A program made the translations under genes and the position numbers. DNA of 64,000 bases, from contig NZ_LPVZ01000012.1 in NCBI RefSeq assembly GCF_001613795.1, positions 186,001-250,000 of the forward strand, read 5' to 3'. The DNA comes from Thalassospira sp. MCCC 1A01148 (GTDB lineage: Bacteria; Pseudomonadota; Alphaproteobacteria; Rhodospirillales; Thalassospiraceae). This document shows positions 49,522-59,616 of the stretch, in pieces. Positions within the stretch are counted from its first letter, which is position 1, and every line of letters begins with the position of its first letter. The notes beneath the pieces are model-generated. The model was given only the letters and a program-made list of their open reading frames with translations, was not told the origin of the DNA and ran no database searches.

Positions 49522-51354
49522 TTACCGCCGTCCGTCCATGACATCAAGAAACGGCAATCCATACTGATCAAGCTTCTTGACGCCGACACCGTTGATGGAT
49601 GCCATGTCTTCGAGGGTGCGGGGTTTGAAGCGCACCATTTCCCAAAGTGTCCGGTCACTGAAAATGACATAGGGCGGGACGTTCTGGCTGGTGGCCAGTT
49701 CACGACGCAAGGTGCGCAGACGTTCCCAAAGGTCGCGGTCTTCCTCGTTTTCGAACTCTGTATCGAAATCACGCAGGCGTTTGGTCATGGCGCGCTTGTT
49801 TTCACCGGGGTCCTTGCGCATTTCGACGACTTTTTCCCCACGCAGAACCGGTCGGGATTCCTCGGTCAGGTAAACGCCGCCATGGCCTTCGACATCGACT
49901 TGCAGGTAGCCCATTGCCAGAAGCTGCCGAAAGACCGATCGCCATTGTGGCAGGGCGATGTCTTTGCCGATTGCATAGACTGACAGCTGGTCATGGCCAT
50001 TCTGGCGGATTTTTTCAGTTTTTCGGCCCATCAGGACTTCGATGACATGCGCCGGGCCAAAACGTTGGCCTGTGCGATAAACCGCTGAAAGTGCCTTGCG
50101 CGATGCCTGTGTTGCATCCCATGTTTCAACCGGTTCCAAGCAGGTATCGCAATTGCCACATGGGTCGTGCCGGTCTTCGCCGAAATAGGACAGGATCACC
50201 TGGCGACGGCATTTGGTGGTTTCTGCCAGTCCAACAAGTGCGTCAAGCTTGCGCGATTCAATGCGTTTTTGGGCTTCGGGTGCCTCGGAACCGGCGACCA
50301 TGCTTCGGATCGAAACAATGTCAGACAGGTCGTAATTCATCCATGCGTTGGCCGGCAATCCATCGCGTCCGGCGCGGCCGGTTTCCTGATAGTAGGCTTC
50401 CATGCTTTTGGGCAAGTTGAGGTGGGCGACAAAACGGACATTCGGTTTGTCGATGCCCATGCCAAACGCCACGGTCGCACAAATGATCAGCCCGTCTTCA
50501 CGCAGGAAACGATCCTGATGAAGTTGCCGCGTTTCCTGTGTCAGTCCGGCGTGATATGGCAAGGCCGGACGACCGTTATCAGACAGCCACTGCGCGACGT
50601 CTTCGGTCTTTCGCCGTGACAGGCAATAGACGATGCCTGCATCCTTCGGGTGTTCGCGATTAAGGAACGACAACAGGCGCTGCTTGGCATTGCCCTTGGT
50701 TTCAATGCGATAGGTGATATTCGGCCGATCAAAACCGGTGATGAAGCATTGGGCATCGGTAAGTTGCAGGTTTTCTGCGATATCCTTGCGCGTCGGGGTG
50801 TCGGCCGTTGCCGTCAGTGCAATGCGCGGCGCATGGGCAAAGCGCGTTGGCAGCAGGTCAAGACGGCGATATTCCGGGCGAAAATCATGGCCCCACTGCG
50901 ATACACAGTGCGCTTCATCAATCGCAAACAGTGAAATGCTGATCCGGTCCAGCAAATTCAAAAACCGGTCAGAAGCGAAACGTTCAGGGGCGACATAAAG
51001 AAGGTCGATGTCGCCATCAACGGCACGCGTTTCAATTTCGCGCGCAGCGTCGGGGGCGAGTGTTGAATTGATAAAGGCGGCCTTGACGCCAAGCTGGTTG
51101 AGCGCATCAACCTGATCTTTCATCAGTGCAATCAGCGGTGATACGACAACAGCCGTACCCGGACGACAGAGTGCCGGAACCTGATAGCAAAGCGACTTGC
51201 CGCCGCCGGTCGGCATCAGGACAAGTGCATCGTTTCCTGCAATGACATGGTCAATGATTTCAGCCTGTTGGCCGCGAAAGCTGTCATAGCCGAACACTTC
51301 TTGCAGAACGTCAATCGGCTGACGTTGTACAGGTCGGTCGAGAAGGTCGGGCAT
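49522..51354 (-). CDS. recQ: ATP-dependent DNA helicase RecQ
   Basis: The 610-residue superfamily 2 helicase has the Walker A motif [15 protein letters not shown] near residue 50, [20 protein letters not shown] (motif II region), the RQC zinc cysteines around [24 protein letters not shown] (written here in part), and a C-terminal HRDC-type domain ending near [15 protein letters not shown]. RecQ unwinds DNA in RecF-pathway recombination and fork repair. I chose ATG 51354, 20 bases after the glycosylase stop; no clear ribosome site is visible, and an earlier start 21 codons upstream overlaps the glycosylase gene. Confidence 0.95.
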   Translation of the reverse strand: MPDLLDRPVQRQPIDVLQEVFGYDSFRGQQAEIIDHVIAGNDALVLMPTGGGKSLCYQVPALCRPGTAVVVSPLIALMKDQVDALNQLGVKAAFINSTLAPDAAREIETRAVDGDIDLLYVAPERFASDRFLNLLDRISISLFAIDEAHCVSQWGHDFRPEYRRLDLLPTRFAHAPRIALTATADTPTRKDIAENLQLTDAQCFITGFDRPNITYRIETKGNAKQRLLSFLNREHPKDAGIVYCLSRRKTEDVAQWLSDNGRPALPYHAGLTQETRQLHQDRFLREDGLIICATVAFGMGIDKPNVRFVAHLNLPKSMEAYYQETGRAGRDGLPANAWMNYDLSDIVSIRSMVAGSEAPEAQKRIESRKLDALVGLAETTKCRRQVILSYFGEDRHDPCGNCDTCLEPVETWDATQASRKALSAVYRTGQRFGPAHVIEVLMGRKTEKIRQNGHDQLSVYAIGKDIALPQWRSVFRQLLAMGYLQVDVEGHGGVYLTEESRPVLRGEKVVEMRKDPGENKRAMTKRLRDFDTEFENEEDRDLWERLRTLRRELATSQNVPPYVIFSDRTLWEMVRFKPRTLEDMASINGVGVKKLDQYGLPFLDVMDGRR

Positions 51355-51373
51355 GGGTGATGTATCGGGCAAA

Positions 51374-52015
51374 TTAACCGTCCAGATGTGCACGAATTCC
51401 GGCAAAGACGTTTTCAAACATCTCTGGCGTCAGGCGATAGGTCTGGGTGTTGTAGCGCGAACAGTGATAGCTATCAAACAATGTGATGCCATTTTCCATT
51501 TTATGCGAAGCGCCATGGCCGAATTTCAGCGATGACAGCTTAAGTCCGAAGGTCCGCAACATCGCCTGATGGGCCACCTGTCCAAGGCACAGGATGGCAG
51601 ACAGGTTTTTCATCGCATCAAATTCGCTGATCAGGAACGGACGGCAGGTATTGGCTTCTGGCCCGGTGGGTTTGTTTTCCGGGGGGACACACTTCACGGC
51701 ATTGGTGATGCGGCAATCAAGCAGTTCCAGCCCATCATCAGGGCGTTTGTCATAGGTGCCCTTGGCAAAACCGAACTTCTTGAGCGTGTCATAAAGAAGA
51801 TCGCCCGCGTAATCCCCGGTAAAGGGACGTCCGGTGGCATTTGCCCCTTTAAGTCCGGGCGCAAGACCAACAATCAAAAGGCGTGCATCAAGAGGGCCGA
51901 ATGGTCGAACGGGGCCGTTGTGAAAATCGGGGAATTTTTCCTGATTTTTACGGCGAAATTCAACAAGGCGCGGGCAAAGCTGACAATCGATATCGGGTTG
52001 CTGATAGGCGGTCAT
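51374..52015 (-). CDS. Uracil-DNA glycosylase, family 4/5 (Fe-S type, UdgB-like)
   Basis: The 213-residue product has the Fe-S UDG layout: cysteines in [11 protein letters not shown] near the N-terminus, [22 protein letters not shown] (given by its ends), [17 protein letters not shown] with another cluster Cys, and a His-containing motif in [13 protein letters not shown]. The [10 protein letters not shown] motif resembles family 5 rather than family 4. It would remove uracil, and perhaps other deaminated bases, to start base excision repair. Directly upstream of recQ. Confidence 0.88.
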   Translation of the reverse strand: MTAYQQPDIDCQLCPRLVEFRRKNQEKFPDFHNGPVRPFGPLDARLLIVGLAPGLKGANATGRPFTGDYAGDLLYDTLKKFGFAKGTYDKRPDDGLELLDCRITNAVKCVPPENKPTGPEANTCRPFLISEFDAMKNLSAILCLGQVAHQAMLRTFGLKLSSLKFGHGASHKMENGITLFDSYHCSRYNTQTYRLTPEMFENVFAGIRAHLDG

Positions 52016-52033
52016 GGCATGTCTGACTTTTTG

Positions 52034-52059
52034 CCGGTCACAGTGCGGGCTGTGACCGG
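52034..52059. other. 10-bp perfect hairpin between NYN and glycosylase genes
   Basis: CCGGTCACAG (52034-52043) pairs with CTGTGACCGG (52050-52059) around a 6-base loop. Neither strand has a T-run after the stem. It may mark the 3' end of the NYN gene message. Confidence 0.6.
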
Positions 52060-52099
52060 TGGTGATCAGGGCAGGGTGACGGGTGACACGCAGTCACGA

Positions 52100-52708
52100 T
52101 CATTCGTAAGTGAATTCATCCAGATCAGGATGTTCCGGATGATCATCTATATCAGGGTGGTCATCGTCGCGGCGTTGCTGAACCTTGCGGGCGATGGTGC
52201 CTTCGAGTTCGGTCAATTCGATAAAGTTATCGGCCTGGCGGCGCAGTTCGTCGGCGACCATCGGAGGATTGGATTTTACGGTCGATACCACCGTGACGCG
52301 AACGCCTTTACGCTGGATCGCATCGACCAGGCGACGGAAGTCACCGTCCCCAGAGAAAATCACAACATGATCAAGGTGTTGCGCCATTTCCATGACGTCA
52401 ATTGCCAACTCGATATCCATGTTGCCCTTGATCTTGCGGCGACCGGTTGCATCGGTGAATTCCTTGGTCGGTTTGGTGACCATGGTGTAGCCGTTATAAT
52501 CAAGCCAGTCGACGAGCGGGCGGATCGGGGAATATTCCTGATCCTCGATCAGGGCGGTATAGTAGAAGGCGCGGATAAGCTGACCTTTTTGGGAAAAAAG
52601 CTCTAAAAGGCGTTTGTAATCAATATCAAAGCCAAGAGCCCGGGCTGCGGCGTACAAGTTGGAGCCGTCAATAAACAACCCGATGCGTTCCTGCGGGTAA
52701 AAAATCAT
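52100..52708 (-). CDS. NYN-domain protein, putative PIN-like ribonuclease
   Basis: The 202-residue product belongs to the NYN/LabA-like group of the PIN nuclease fold. The acidic residues expected at the metal site are visible in IGLFIDGSNLYAAAR (about residues 8-22), NMDIELAIDVMEMA and VVIFSGDGDFRRLVDAIQ. An acidic Asp/His-rich tail follows the domain. Related proteins in bacteria are thought to act on RNA; the target here is unknown. I chose ATG 52708, which has GAGGAA 8 bases upstream. Confidence 0.9.
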   Translation of the reverse strand: MIFYPQERIGLFIDGSNLYAAARALGFDIDYKRLLELFSQKGQLIRAFYYTALIEDQEYSPIRPLVDWLDYNGYTMVTKPTKEFTDATGRRKIKGNMDIELAIDVMEMAQHLDHVVIFSGDGDFRRLVDAIQRKGVRVTVVSTVKSNPPMVADELRRQADNFIELTELEGTIARKVQQRRDDDHPDIDDHPEHPDLDEFTYE

Positions 52709-52894
52709 CGTAAAATTCCTCAAACATCAAATTTAATTATGCAGTTCCCAAAAAAACGGAACACTTAATATCTACCGTGGCACAGGATACAAAGAAAGGC
52801 GAAAATATCGTGGACAGAGTATGATGGCTCCCTTAGATATGCCGTCTTTCCGATCCAATTGTTCCGTCCAGACACTGAACTGAAAGTCTTCTTT

Positions 52895-53443
52895 GTGCGC
52901 AAATTATCACCGACAAACACCGGCACGAACGCGGATGACGCGATCCTGATCGCTTTCGGTGCAAATTTGCCTACCGAGGAATATGGTGCGCCTGCACAAA
53001 CATTGAAAGCCGCCCTGCGTCGTTTGGCCGAAAATGGCGATATTTCGATTGATCTTGTGTCATCGTTTTATGAAACCGCACCGGTTCCGATTTCTGACCA
53101 GCCCTGGTACGTGAATGGCGTTGCACGCATTTCGACGGAACTGTCTGCACACGATCTGCTTGAACGTTTGCACGAAGTTGAATCCGAATTCGGACGCGTG
53201 CGGCGGGAACGCAATGCAGCCCGTGTCATAGATCTTGATCTGATTGCCTATGGTCGTGAATTGTTGCGTGAGGAGGGCGGCATACAGGTGCCTCATCCGC
53301 GCATGGCCGAGCGGGCATTCGTTCTTTTGCCATTGCATGATGTTGTTGACGACTGGGTACATCCGGTTCTTGGACGCAGCATCAAGAATCTGATTTCCGA
53401 CCTGCCTGACGATCAGCAAATTCGCAAACAGGCCGAAAGCTGA
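52895..53443 (+). CDS. folK: 2-amino-4-hydroxy-6-hydroxymethyldihydropteridine pyrophosphokinase
   Basis: HPPK transfers pyrophosphate from ATP to the pterin in folate synthesis. The product shows AFGANLPTEEYG, VSSFYETAPVPISDQPWYVNG, the FGRVRRERNAARVIDLDLIAYG motif (in part) and VPHPRMAERAFVLLPL, all conserved. The start is uncertain: GTG 52895 gives 182 residues; TTG 52859 would add 12 residues. Neither has a strong ribosome site. It is divergent from the NYN gene. Confidence 0.92.
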   Translation: MRKLSPTNTGTNADDAILIAFGANLPTEEYGAPAQTLKAALRRLAENGDISIDLVSSFYETAPVPISDQPWYVNGVARISTELSAHDLLERLHEVESEFGRVRRERNAARVIDLDLIAYGRELLREEGGIQVPHPRMAERAFVLLPLHDVVDDWVHPVLGRSIKNLISDLPDDQQIRKQAES

Positions 53444-53555
53444 TAATCACGCGCAAGAAAACCTGCCCGAAAGAGTGGTTTCGCTGTTGCAACACAAGTA
53501 ATCCGGCGCTATAAAGCTCGGTCTGGACACCCCAAAAGTATTTCTGGAGACATTT

Positions 53556-53888
53556 ATGGCGCGCGTTACCGTCGAAGATTGCGTTGACAAGATTCCGAAC
53601 CGCTTTGAGCTTGTAATGCTTGCTGCTCAGCGTGCACGCAACATTTCGGCCGGTGCAGAACTGACCATTGATCGTGACAACGACAAGAACCCGGTTGTTG
53701 CGCTGCGCGAAATCGCCGAAGTAAAGGTTGATTTCGACGAACTGCGCAATGGCATGGTGCAGGGTCTGCAGCGGCATGTTGAAACCGACGAGCCGGAAGA
53801 AGCCGAAGACGATTTCGGTCCGAAACTGGTTGCTGACGCGGTTGAAGACGCATCTGCTGGCGTCGTTGCTCCGTCGGAAGAAGAATAA
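53556..53888 (+). CDS. rpoZ: RNA polymerase omega subunit
   Basis: Omega helps assemble and stabilise the beta-prime subunit. The 110-residue product starts [29 protein letters not shown] (given in part), the standard omega N-terminus, followed by [11 protein letters not shown] and an acidic C-terminal tail. A CTGGAGA site precedes the ATG. It sits upstream of rsh, the classical rpoZ-spoT order, but a strong terminator lies between them. Confidence 0.97.
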   Translation: MARVTVEDCVDKIPNRFELVMLAAQRARNISAGAELTIDRDNDKNPVVALREIAEVKVDFDELRNGMVQGLQRHVETDEPEEAEDDFGPKLVADAVEDASAGVVAPSEEE

Positions 53889-53927
53889 GGTCAGACTGGT
53901 TTTGATCTGAACCTTTCCAAAAGAAGA

Positions 53928-53960
53928 GCCACGGTGTTTATCTTCCGTGGCTTTTTTTTG
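53928..53960 (+). terminator. Intrinsic terminator between rpoZ and rsh
   Basis: AGCCACGG (53928-53935) pairs with CCGTGGCT (53946-53953), followed by eight T bases. Confidence 0.93.
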
Positions 53961-54032
53961 TCCAGATCGTACTATCTTATGAGAAGGGGATGGTTTTTGT
54001 CCCCATGCCGAGTATCGCGGAGATGCCCCTGA

Positions 54033-56177
54033 ATGATGCGCCAATACGAACTTGTTGAACGGGTTAAGACATACGACCCCGATGCGTGTGAAACCACGCT
54101 GAACCGGGCATATGTCTATGCAACCCAGAAACACGGTTCGCAAAAGCGCGCATCGGGTGATCCGTATTTTTCGCATCCGATCGAAGTCGCAGGCATTCTG
54201 ACGAATTACAAGCTCGATTGCGACACGATCATCACCGCACTTCTGCACGATACCATCGAAGATACCGATGCGACCCCCGAAGAGATCACCAAGCTTTTCG
54301 GGCCCAACATCATGAAGCTGGTCGATGGTGTGACCAAGCTGACGCAGATTGAACTGAAGTCCGCAGATTCCAAGCAGGCAGAAAACTTCCGAAAACTGCT
54401 TTTGGCGATGTCAGAAGACATTCGCGTTCTGTTGGTGAAGCTTGCGGACCGTCTGCACAATATGCGGACCCTGCACTATATTTCCAAACCCGAAAAACGG
54501 GTCAGGATCGCGGCCGAAACACTTGAGATTTATGCGCCGCTTGCCGAACGCATCGGTATGCACGACATCAAGGAAGAGCTTGAAGACCTTGCCTTCCAGC
54601 ATATCAATCCTGAGGCAAGGGATTCGATCCTTGCGCGCCTCGAATTCCTGCGTGAGAAGGATGACAACGTCGTCAGCCGGATTGTTTCCGAGCTGCAGGA
54701 TGTGGTATCGCACCAGGGGCTCAAGGTCGACATCTATGGACGTGAAAAACGCCCATACTCGATCTGGCAGAAGATGCAGCGCAAGAACATCACCTTTGGT
54801 GAGCTTTCTGACATTATGGCGTTCCGTGTTCTCGTTAGCGAAATGCCGGAATGCTATGAAGTTCTTGGCTATCTGCATGCCAATTACAAAGTCGTGCCGG
54901 GCCGGTTCAAGGATTATATCTCGACGCCAAAACCGAACGGATACCGTTCCATTCATACCACGGTGCTCGGCCCGGAAAACCACCGGATCGAGGTCCAGAT
55001 CCGAACCCGGCAAATGCACGAGGTCAACGAAAACGGTGTTGCGGCGCACTGGGCCTATAAGCAGGAAGAGCCCACCGGTCCGCAGAAGGAAGGCGTTCAA
55101 TACCGCTGGCTGCGTGATCTTCTTGATATTCTGGAACATGCGTCCGAGCCCGAAGAGTTCCTTGAACATACCAAGCTTGCGATGTTCCAGGATCAGGTGT
55201 TCTGCTTTAGCCCGAAGGGCGATGTCATTGCGCTTCCGGCCCGCGCCACACCGGTTGATTTCGCCTATATGATCCATACCCACATCGGGGATACCTGTGT
55301 CGGGGCGAAGGTCAATGGCGCGATGGTGCCGTTGCGTACTGTTTTGAACAACGGTGATCAGGTTGAAATCGTAACATCGAAGGCGCAGACGCCGAATCCG
55401 ACCTGGGAGCGGTTCGTTGTTACCGGTAAGGCACGCGCACGAATTCGCCGCTTTATCCGCCAGCAGCAGGAAGACCAGTACAAGGATCTTGGCAAGGCGA
55501 TCTTGCAAAAGGCGTTCCGTCAGGAAGGCTATGACTATTCCGACAAGGCGCTTGAAGGGGTTCTTAAAATCTTCAAGCAGCCTTCGGTCGAGGCGCTTCT
55601 GACCCTTGTCGGCGCCGGGCATCACACCGGGCGAGAAGTGGTTCATGCCGTCTTCCCGGGGTCCAAGGACAAGGAAACGGCGCGCAAGGTTGTGCCGCTG
55701 GACAAGGTTCGGGCGCGCAAACATGATCACGCCATACCGATCAAGGGCCTTATTCCGGGGATGGCTGTGCATTATGCCGGATGTTGCCATCCATTGCCGG
55801 GGGACCGGATTGTCGGGATTGTCACAACCGGCAAGGGCGTGACGATCCATACGATTGACTGTGACACGCTGGAAACCTTTACCGAGCAGCCGGAACGTTG
55901 GCTTGATGTTGGTTGGGATAACGAAGGCGAGCCGGAACACTTCATCGGTCGTCTTGGATTGACGGTTGGCCACGAGCAGGGCGCGCTGAGTTCAATTACC
56001 AGCGTGATTGCCAAGAACCATGGCAACATTACCAATCTGCGCTTTACCAATCGCACGACAGATTTCTTTGAAATGCTGATCGATATCGATGTTGTCGATG
56101 TCAAACACCTGACCAATATTATCGCCGCCCTGCGCGCGACACCGGTGGTGAATGCCGTCGAACGTGCCCGCGGATAA
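54033..56177 (+). CDS. rsh: Bifunctional (p)ppGpp synthetase/hydrolase (RelA/SpoT family)
   Basis: This enzyme makes and degrades the alarmone (p)ppGpp. The 714-residue product has the HD hydrolase domain (about residues 45-150, His72 and Asp73 in LLHDTIEDTD), the synthetase domain (about 230-350, with RFKDYISTPKPNGYRSIHT), a TGS domain (about 390-450, with VIALPARATPVDFAY), a conserved Cys region (HYAGCCHPLPGD) and a C-terminal ACT domain (about 640-714). Both active sites look intact, as expected for the single long Rsh of most alphaproteobacteria. ATG 54033 or the next codon is the start. Confidence 0.96.
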   Translation: MMRQYELVERVKTYDPDACETTLNRAYVYATQKHGSQKRASGDPYFSHPIEVAGILTNYKLDCDTIITALLHDTIEDTDATPEEITKLFGPNIMKLVDGVTKLTQIELKSADSKQAENFRKLLLAMSEDIRVLLVKLADRLHNMRTLHYISKPEKRVRIAAETLEIYAPLAERIGMHDIKEELEDLAFQHINPEARDSILARLEFLREKDDNVVSRIVSELQDVVSHQGLKVDIYGREKRPYSIWQKMQRKNITFGELSDIMAFRVLVSEMPECYEVLGYLHANYKVVPGRFKDYISTPKPNGYRSIHTTVLGPENHRIEVQIRTRQMHEVNENGVAAHWAYKQEEPTGPQKEGVQYRWLRDLLDILEHASEPEEFLEHTKLAMFQDQVFCFSPKGDVIALPARATPVDFAYMIHTHIGDTCVGAKVNGAMVPLRTVLNNGDQVEIVTSKAQTPNPTWERFVVTGKARARIRRFIRQQQEDQYKDLGKAILQKAFRQEGYDYSDKALEGVLKIFKQPSVEALLTLVGAGHHTGREVVHAVFPGSKDKETARKVVPLDKVRARKHDHAIPIKGLIPGMAVHYAGCCHPLPGDRIVGIVTTGKGVTIHTIDCDTLETFTEQPERWLDVGWDNEGEPEHFIGRLGLTVGHEQGALSSITSVIAKNHGNITNLRFTNRTTDFFEMLIDIDVVDVKHLTNIIAALRATPVVNAVERARG

Positions 56178-56308
56178 TGCCAGACTGTAAACGTCTTCAC
56201 CTTTTAGGTTAATTTGGCGCAAAAGCCTTGCCAATCACGCGGTCAGCACTTACCCATATGCTTCAAGATTTCACAGCGTTACCTGATTTGATCCAGAACT
56301 GACCACGC

Positions 56309-57019
56309 ATGTTTCGGCGCCGCATCAAACCTTCTTCTTTCCAGCGTGTACGCAACGTGGTCTGGCCACGGGGCGGCTGGCGCCGTTCGTCGCAATATTT
56401 TGCCCATCGGGTTGCCCGTTTGCCCGGGTCGCCCTATAGCATTGCGTCGGGCTTTGCCATTGGGGCGGCTGTCTCGTTTTCGCCGTTTATCGGTTTCCAC
56501 TTTGTCATTGCGACGCTTGTAAGCTTGCTGACGCGCAGCAACGTTGTTGCGTCCCTTTTGGGGACGGTGGTGGGCAATCCGTGGACATTTCCGTTTATCT
56601 GGCTATGGCTTTACACCTGCGGCAACTGGATCCTTGGTATCCATTCAAGCAGTTCGACCGTTCATTTTGATATGGCCGTCCTGTGGGAATTCGTGGTTCT
56701 TGGGTTGAACTATGTCGGCGGCGGGCTGATTTTCGGGAATTGGGACGGCGCGGACCAAGAGGCCCTTGGGCAACTGTGGGCCGGGATTGTTGATATCATC
56801 TGGCCGATGGTGGTTGGTTGTATACCGACGACAATTGTGATCTGGATGCTGTTCTACTTCCCGATCCGGCGGGCTGTTGTGATTTATCGCCATAACCGCA
56901 TCTTGCGCCGTATGAAAAAGACTGAACGTCACGGCTTGGGTCCGATGCTTGAAAGTGCCAAGGAAAAGATCGGAACGGCCGCAAAGCATGCCACCAAAAA
57001 GCAGGATGAAACATCATGA
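56309..57019 (+). CDS. DUF2062 membrane protein
   Basis: The 236-residue product matches DUF2062: [20 protein letters not shown], then [20 protein letters not shown] and [21 protein letters not shown] (in part). At least three membrane helices are visible, with basic N- and C-terminal tails. The function of the family is unknown. It overlaps pdxJ by 4 bases (ATGA), placing it in the pdxJ-acpS-lepB-rnc-era operon, where it is often found in alphaproteobacteria. Confidence 0.9.
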   Translation: MFRRRIKPSSFQRVRNVVWPRGGWRRSSQYFAHRVARLPGSPYSIASGFAIGAAVSFSPFIGFHFVIATLVSLLTRSNVVASLLGTVVGNPWTFPFIWLWLYTCGNWILGIHSSSSTVHFDMAVLWEFVVLGLNYVGGGLIFGNWDGADQEALGQLWAGIVDIIWPMVVGCIPTTIVIWMLFYFPIRRAVVIYRHNRILRRMKKTERHGLGPMLESAKEKIGTAAKHATKKQDETS

Positions 57020-57765
57020 GTTCGAAATTGCGCCTTGGGGTCAATATTGACCATGTTGCGACCATTCGAAACGCGCGAGGCGGGAACTTGCCCGATCCGG
57101 TACGCGCCGCCGCACTTGCCAAGGCGGCTGGCGCTGATGGCATCACCGCACATCTGCGCGAAGATCGCCGTCACATCCGTGATGACGATATGAAAAAACT
57201 GCGCGAAGAGGTTGATCTGCCATTAAATTTCGAAATGGCGGCAACTGACGAGATGCTAGCAATCGCGCTTGAAACAAAACCGCACGCGGTTTGCCTTGTG
57301 CCTGAAAAACGCGAAGAGTGCACGACAGAAGGCGGACTTGATGCGGCGGGTGGACATAATCACCTGAAACACTTTGTCTCGGAACTGGGCGAGGCGGGCA
57401 TTCGCGTATCTTTGTTTATTGAGGCTTCGGAAGCGCAGCTTGACGCGGCAAAGAGCCTTGGTGCGCCGGTGGTCGAGATCCATACCGGTGCCTATTGTGA
57501 TGCCGAGACCGAGGAAGAACGTGCCCGCGAACTGGACCGTATTCGCCGTGCCGTGCAATATGGGGCCGGGATCGGGCTTGAGGTACATGCCGGACATGGC
57601 CTGAACTTTGAAACTGTCCAGCCGATTGCTGCCATGCCAGAGATCGCAGAGCTGAATATCGGCCATTTCCTGATCGGGGAGGCGGTGTTTATCGGGCTGG
57701 AAGCCGCGATTGCCGAAATGCGCCGTTTGATGGATGAGGCACGCACGCAAGCAGGTTATGCGTAA
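57016..57765 (+). CDS. pdxJ: Pyridoxine 5'-phosphate synthase
   Basis: PdxJ condenses 1-deoxyxylulose 5-phosphate with 3-amino-2-oxopropyl phosphate to form vitamin B6 phosphate. The 249-residue TIM barrel has [17 protein letters not shown] at the N-terminus, [43 protein letters not shown] and [10 protein letters not shown], all conserved. Its stop is immediately followed by the acpS ATG. Confidence 0.98.
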   Translation: MSSKLRLGVNIDHVATIRNARGGNLPDPVRAAALAKAAGADGITAHLREDRRHIRDDDMKKLREEVDLPLNFEMAATDEMLAIALETKPHAVCLVPEKREECTTEGGLDAAGGHNHLKHFVSELGEAGIRVSLFIEASEAQLDAAKSLGAPVVEIHTGAYCDAETEEERARELDRIRRAVQYGAGIGLEVHAGHGLNFETVQPIAAMPEIAELNIGHFLIGEAVFIGLEAAIAEMRRLMDEARTQAGYA

Positions 57766-58161
57766 ATGATTATTGGGATTGGCACGGATCTGTGCGATAT
57801 CCGTCGGATAGAAGCGACACTTGAACGCCATGGCGAGCGTTTCATGAAACGCGTCTATACCGATATCGAGATTGCACGTGCCACCCGCAAGCCGCATCGT
57901 ACTGCATCTTCGCTGGCCATGGCATTTGCCGCCAAGGAAGCGTGTTCAAAGGCACTGGGAACGGGATTTCGTCGCGGTGTTTATCACAACACCATGGGTG
58001 TGGTGCATCAGCCCAGCGGCAAGCCTGACATGGTGCTGATTGATGGTGCGCTTGAACGACTTAAAGAATTGACCCCGGAAGGGAAAACTGCATCTGTGTA
58101 TGTAACCCTGACGGACGAATATCCCCTGGCCAACGCGGTCGTGGTGATTTCGGCAGATTGA
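57766..58161 (+). CDS. acpS: Holo-[acyl-carrier-protein] synthase
   Basis: AcpS attaches 4'-phosphopantetheine to the acyl carrier protein. The 131-residue product has the GIGTDLCDIRRIEATLERHG motif (residues 3-22, metal Asp) and FAAKEACSKALGTG (metal Glu and CoA binding). It begins with no spacer after pdxJ. Confidence 0.97.
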   Translation: MIIGIGTDLCDIRRIEATLERHGERFMKRVYTDIEIARATRKPHRTASSLAMAFAAKEACSKALGTGFRRGVYHNTMGVVHQPSGKPDMVLIDGALERLKELTPEGKTASVYVTLTDEYPLANAVVVISAD

Positions 58162-58186
58162 CAAAAATTGATTGGTTGAACACGGA

Positions 58187-58933
58187 ATGGAAAAGCTTGT
58201 GCATAAAAAGAAAACGGGTGGATTGCTCGACACCTTGAAAACCGTTTTCTGGGCCATTGTCATTGCACTTATGGTTCGGACCTTTGCTTTCGAACCGTTT
58301 AATATTCCCTCCGGTTCCATGATCCCGTCCTTGCTGGTTGGTGATTACCTGTTTGTTTCGAAATTTTCTTACGGATACTCGAAGCACAGCATGCCATTCA
58401 GCCTGCCGATCATTCCGGGCCGTGTGTTTGAAAGCGAACCGGAACGTGGCGATGTTGTTGTCTTTAAACTGCCGTCCGATACCTCGCAGGACTATATCAA
58501 ACGCGTGATTGGTCTTCCGGGTGACACCATCCAGGTCAAAGAGGGGCGTCTTTACATCAACAACAAGATTATCGAGCGCGAGCGCATCGAGGATTACATC
58601 CTGACCGATGGTGGCGGACGTTCAGCCGCGGTTCCGCAATATATCGAAACCCTGCCCAATGGCCGTGTGCACCGCATTCTCGAAATGTTTGGTGATCAGG
58701 GGCCGAGCGACAATACCGAAGCTTTCACGGTACCGGACGGTCATTTCTTCATGATGGGTGATAATCGCGACAATTCGGCTGATAGCCGTGCTTTCCCGTC
58801 GCGCTTCCGCTTTGTACCGATCGAAAATCTGGTTGGGCGTGCAGAATTCCTGTTCTATTCCAAGGATAGCTCCCAACCGGTCTATGATCTTGGCAGCATC
58901 CGCTTTGATCGCCTGTTTCAGGGGGTTAACTGA
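58187..58933 (+). CDS. lepB: Signal peptidase I
   Basis: LepB cleaves signal peptides of exported proteins at the periplasmic face. The 248-residue product has one N-terminal membrane helix (about residues 17-33), the catalytic Ser44 in IPSGSMIPSLLVGD, the general base Lys105 in DYIKRVIGLPGD, and the MGDNRDNSADSR motif. ATG 58187 is preferred; the frame also opens with a TTG at 58172. It shares one base with the rnc start. Confidence 0.96.
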   Translation: MEKLVHKKKTGGLLDTLKTVFWAIVIALMVRTFAFEPFNIPSGSMIPSLLVGDYLFVSKFSYGYSKHSMPFSLPIIPGRVFESEPERGDVVVFKLPSDTSQDYIKRVIGLPGDTIQVKEGRLYINNKIIERERIEDYILTDGGGRSAAVPQYIETLPNGRVHRILEMFGDQGPSDNTEAFTVPDGHFFMMGDNRDNSADSRAFPSRFRFVPIENLVGRAEFLFYSKDSSQPVYDLGSIRFDRLFQGVN

Positions 58934-59616
58934 TGAGCGACGGCTTGCCGGTGATCGCCGAGATTGATCACGGTTTTTCTGACCCGGATCTTTTGCGGGT
59001 AGCGCTTACCCATCGCAGTGCGGCCAAGGGCAAGGATATGCTGAGCGGCGGCAACGAGCGCCTGGAATTTCTTGGTGATCGCGTTCTGGGACTTGTTGTA
59101 GCCGAAATGCTTTACACCCGGTTCGGACGTGAGCGCGAAGGGGCGATGGCCAAGCGGTTTGTCGCACTCGTGCGTCGCGAGACCCTTGCGCGGGTGGCTG
59201 AACAGATCAAACTGGGTGAACATATCCAGATGGCAAAGGGGGAACGTGCCGCAGGTGCGGACACCAACCCGGCGATTTTATCTGATTGCATGGAGGCGGT
59301 GATTGCCGCACTCTATCTTGACGGTGGGCTTGAACCGGCCCGGCGTTTCATCGAGAAACTGTGGACGCCGCTTTTGGATGAAGCTAACAAGCCGCCGCAG
59401 GATGCCAAGACGCAGCTGCAGGAATGGCTTCAGGGGCGGGGCAAGCCGCTGCCGAAATATGAAATGGTCGGGCGTGAAGGTCCGGCCCACGCGCCGGTAT
59501 TTACCATCGAACTGACCACCGGAGACGGTGAAAGTGTCAGTGCGGAAGGCAAATCGAAACGCGAGGCGGAGCAACTCGCCGCCAAATTGATGTTGGAAAA
59601 ACTTAGTGATGAATGA
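58933..59616 (+). CDS. rnc: Ribonuclease III
   Basis: RNase III cuts double-stranded RNA, including the rRNA precursor. The 227-residue product has the catalytic domain with NERLEFLGDRVLGLVVAEML (residues 41-60) and the DCMEAVIAALYLDGG motif, and a C-terminal dsRNA-binding domain (about 155-225, with DAKTQLQEWLQ and SKREAEQLAAKLML). It overlaps lepB by one base and era by 8 bases. Confidence 0.97.
   Translation: MSDGLPVIAEIDHGFSDPDLLRVALTHRSAAKGKDMLSGGNERLEFLGDRVLGLVVAEMLYTRFGREREGAMAKRFVALVRRETLARVAEQIKLGEHIQMAKGERAAGADTNPAILSDCMEAVIAALYLDGGLEPARRFIEKLWTPLLDEANKPPQDAKTQLQEWLQGRGKPLPKYEMVGREGPAHAPVFTIELTTGDGESVSAEGKSKREAEQLAAKLMLEKLSDE

Noticed and set aside
54411-55973. 520-codon open frame on the minus strand opposite rsh
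   Set aside because: Shadow of the rsh coding sequence with a low-sense, Arg/Asn/Leu-rich translation.
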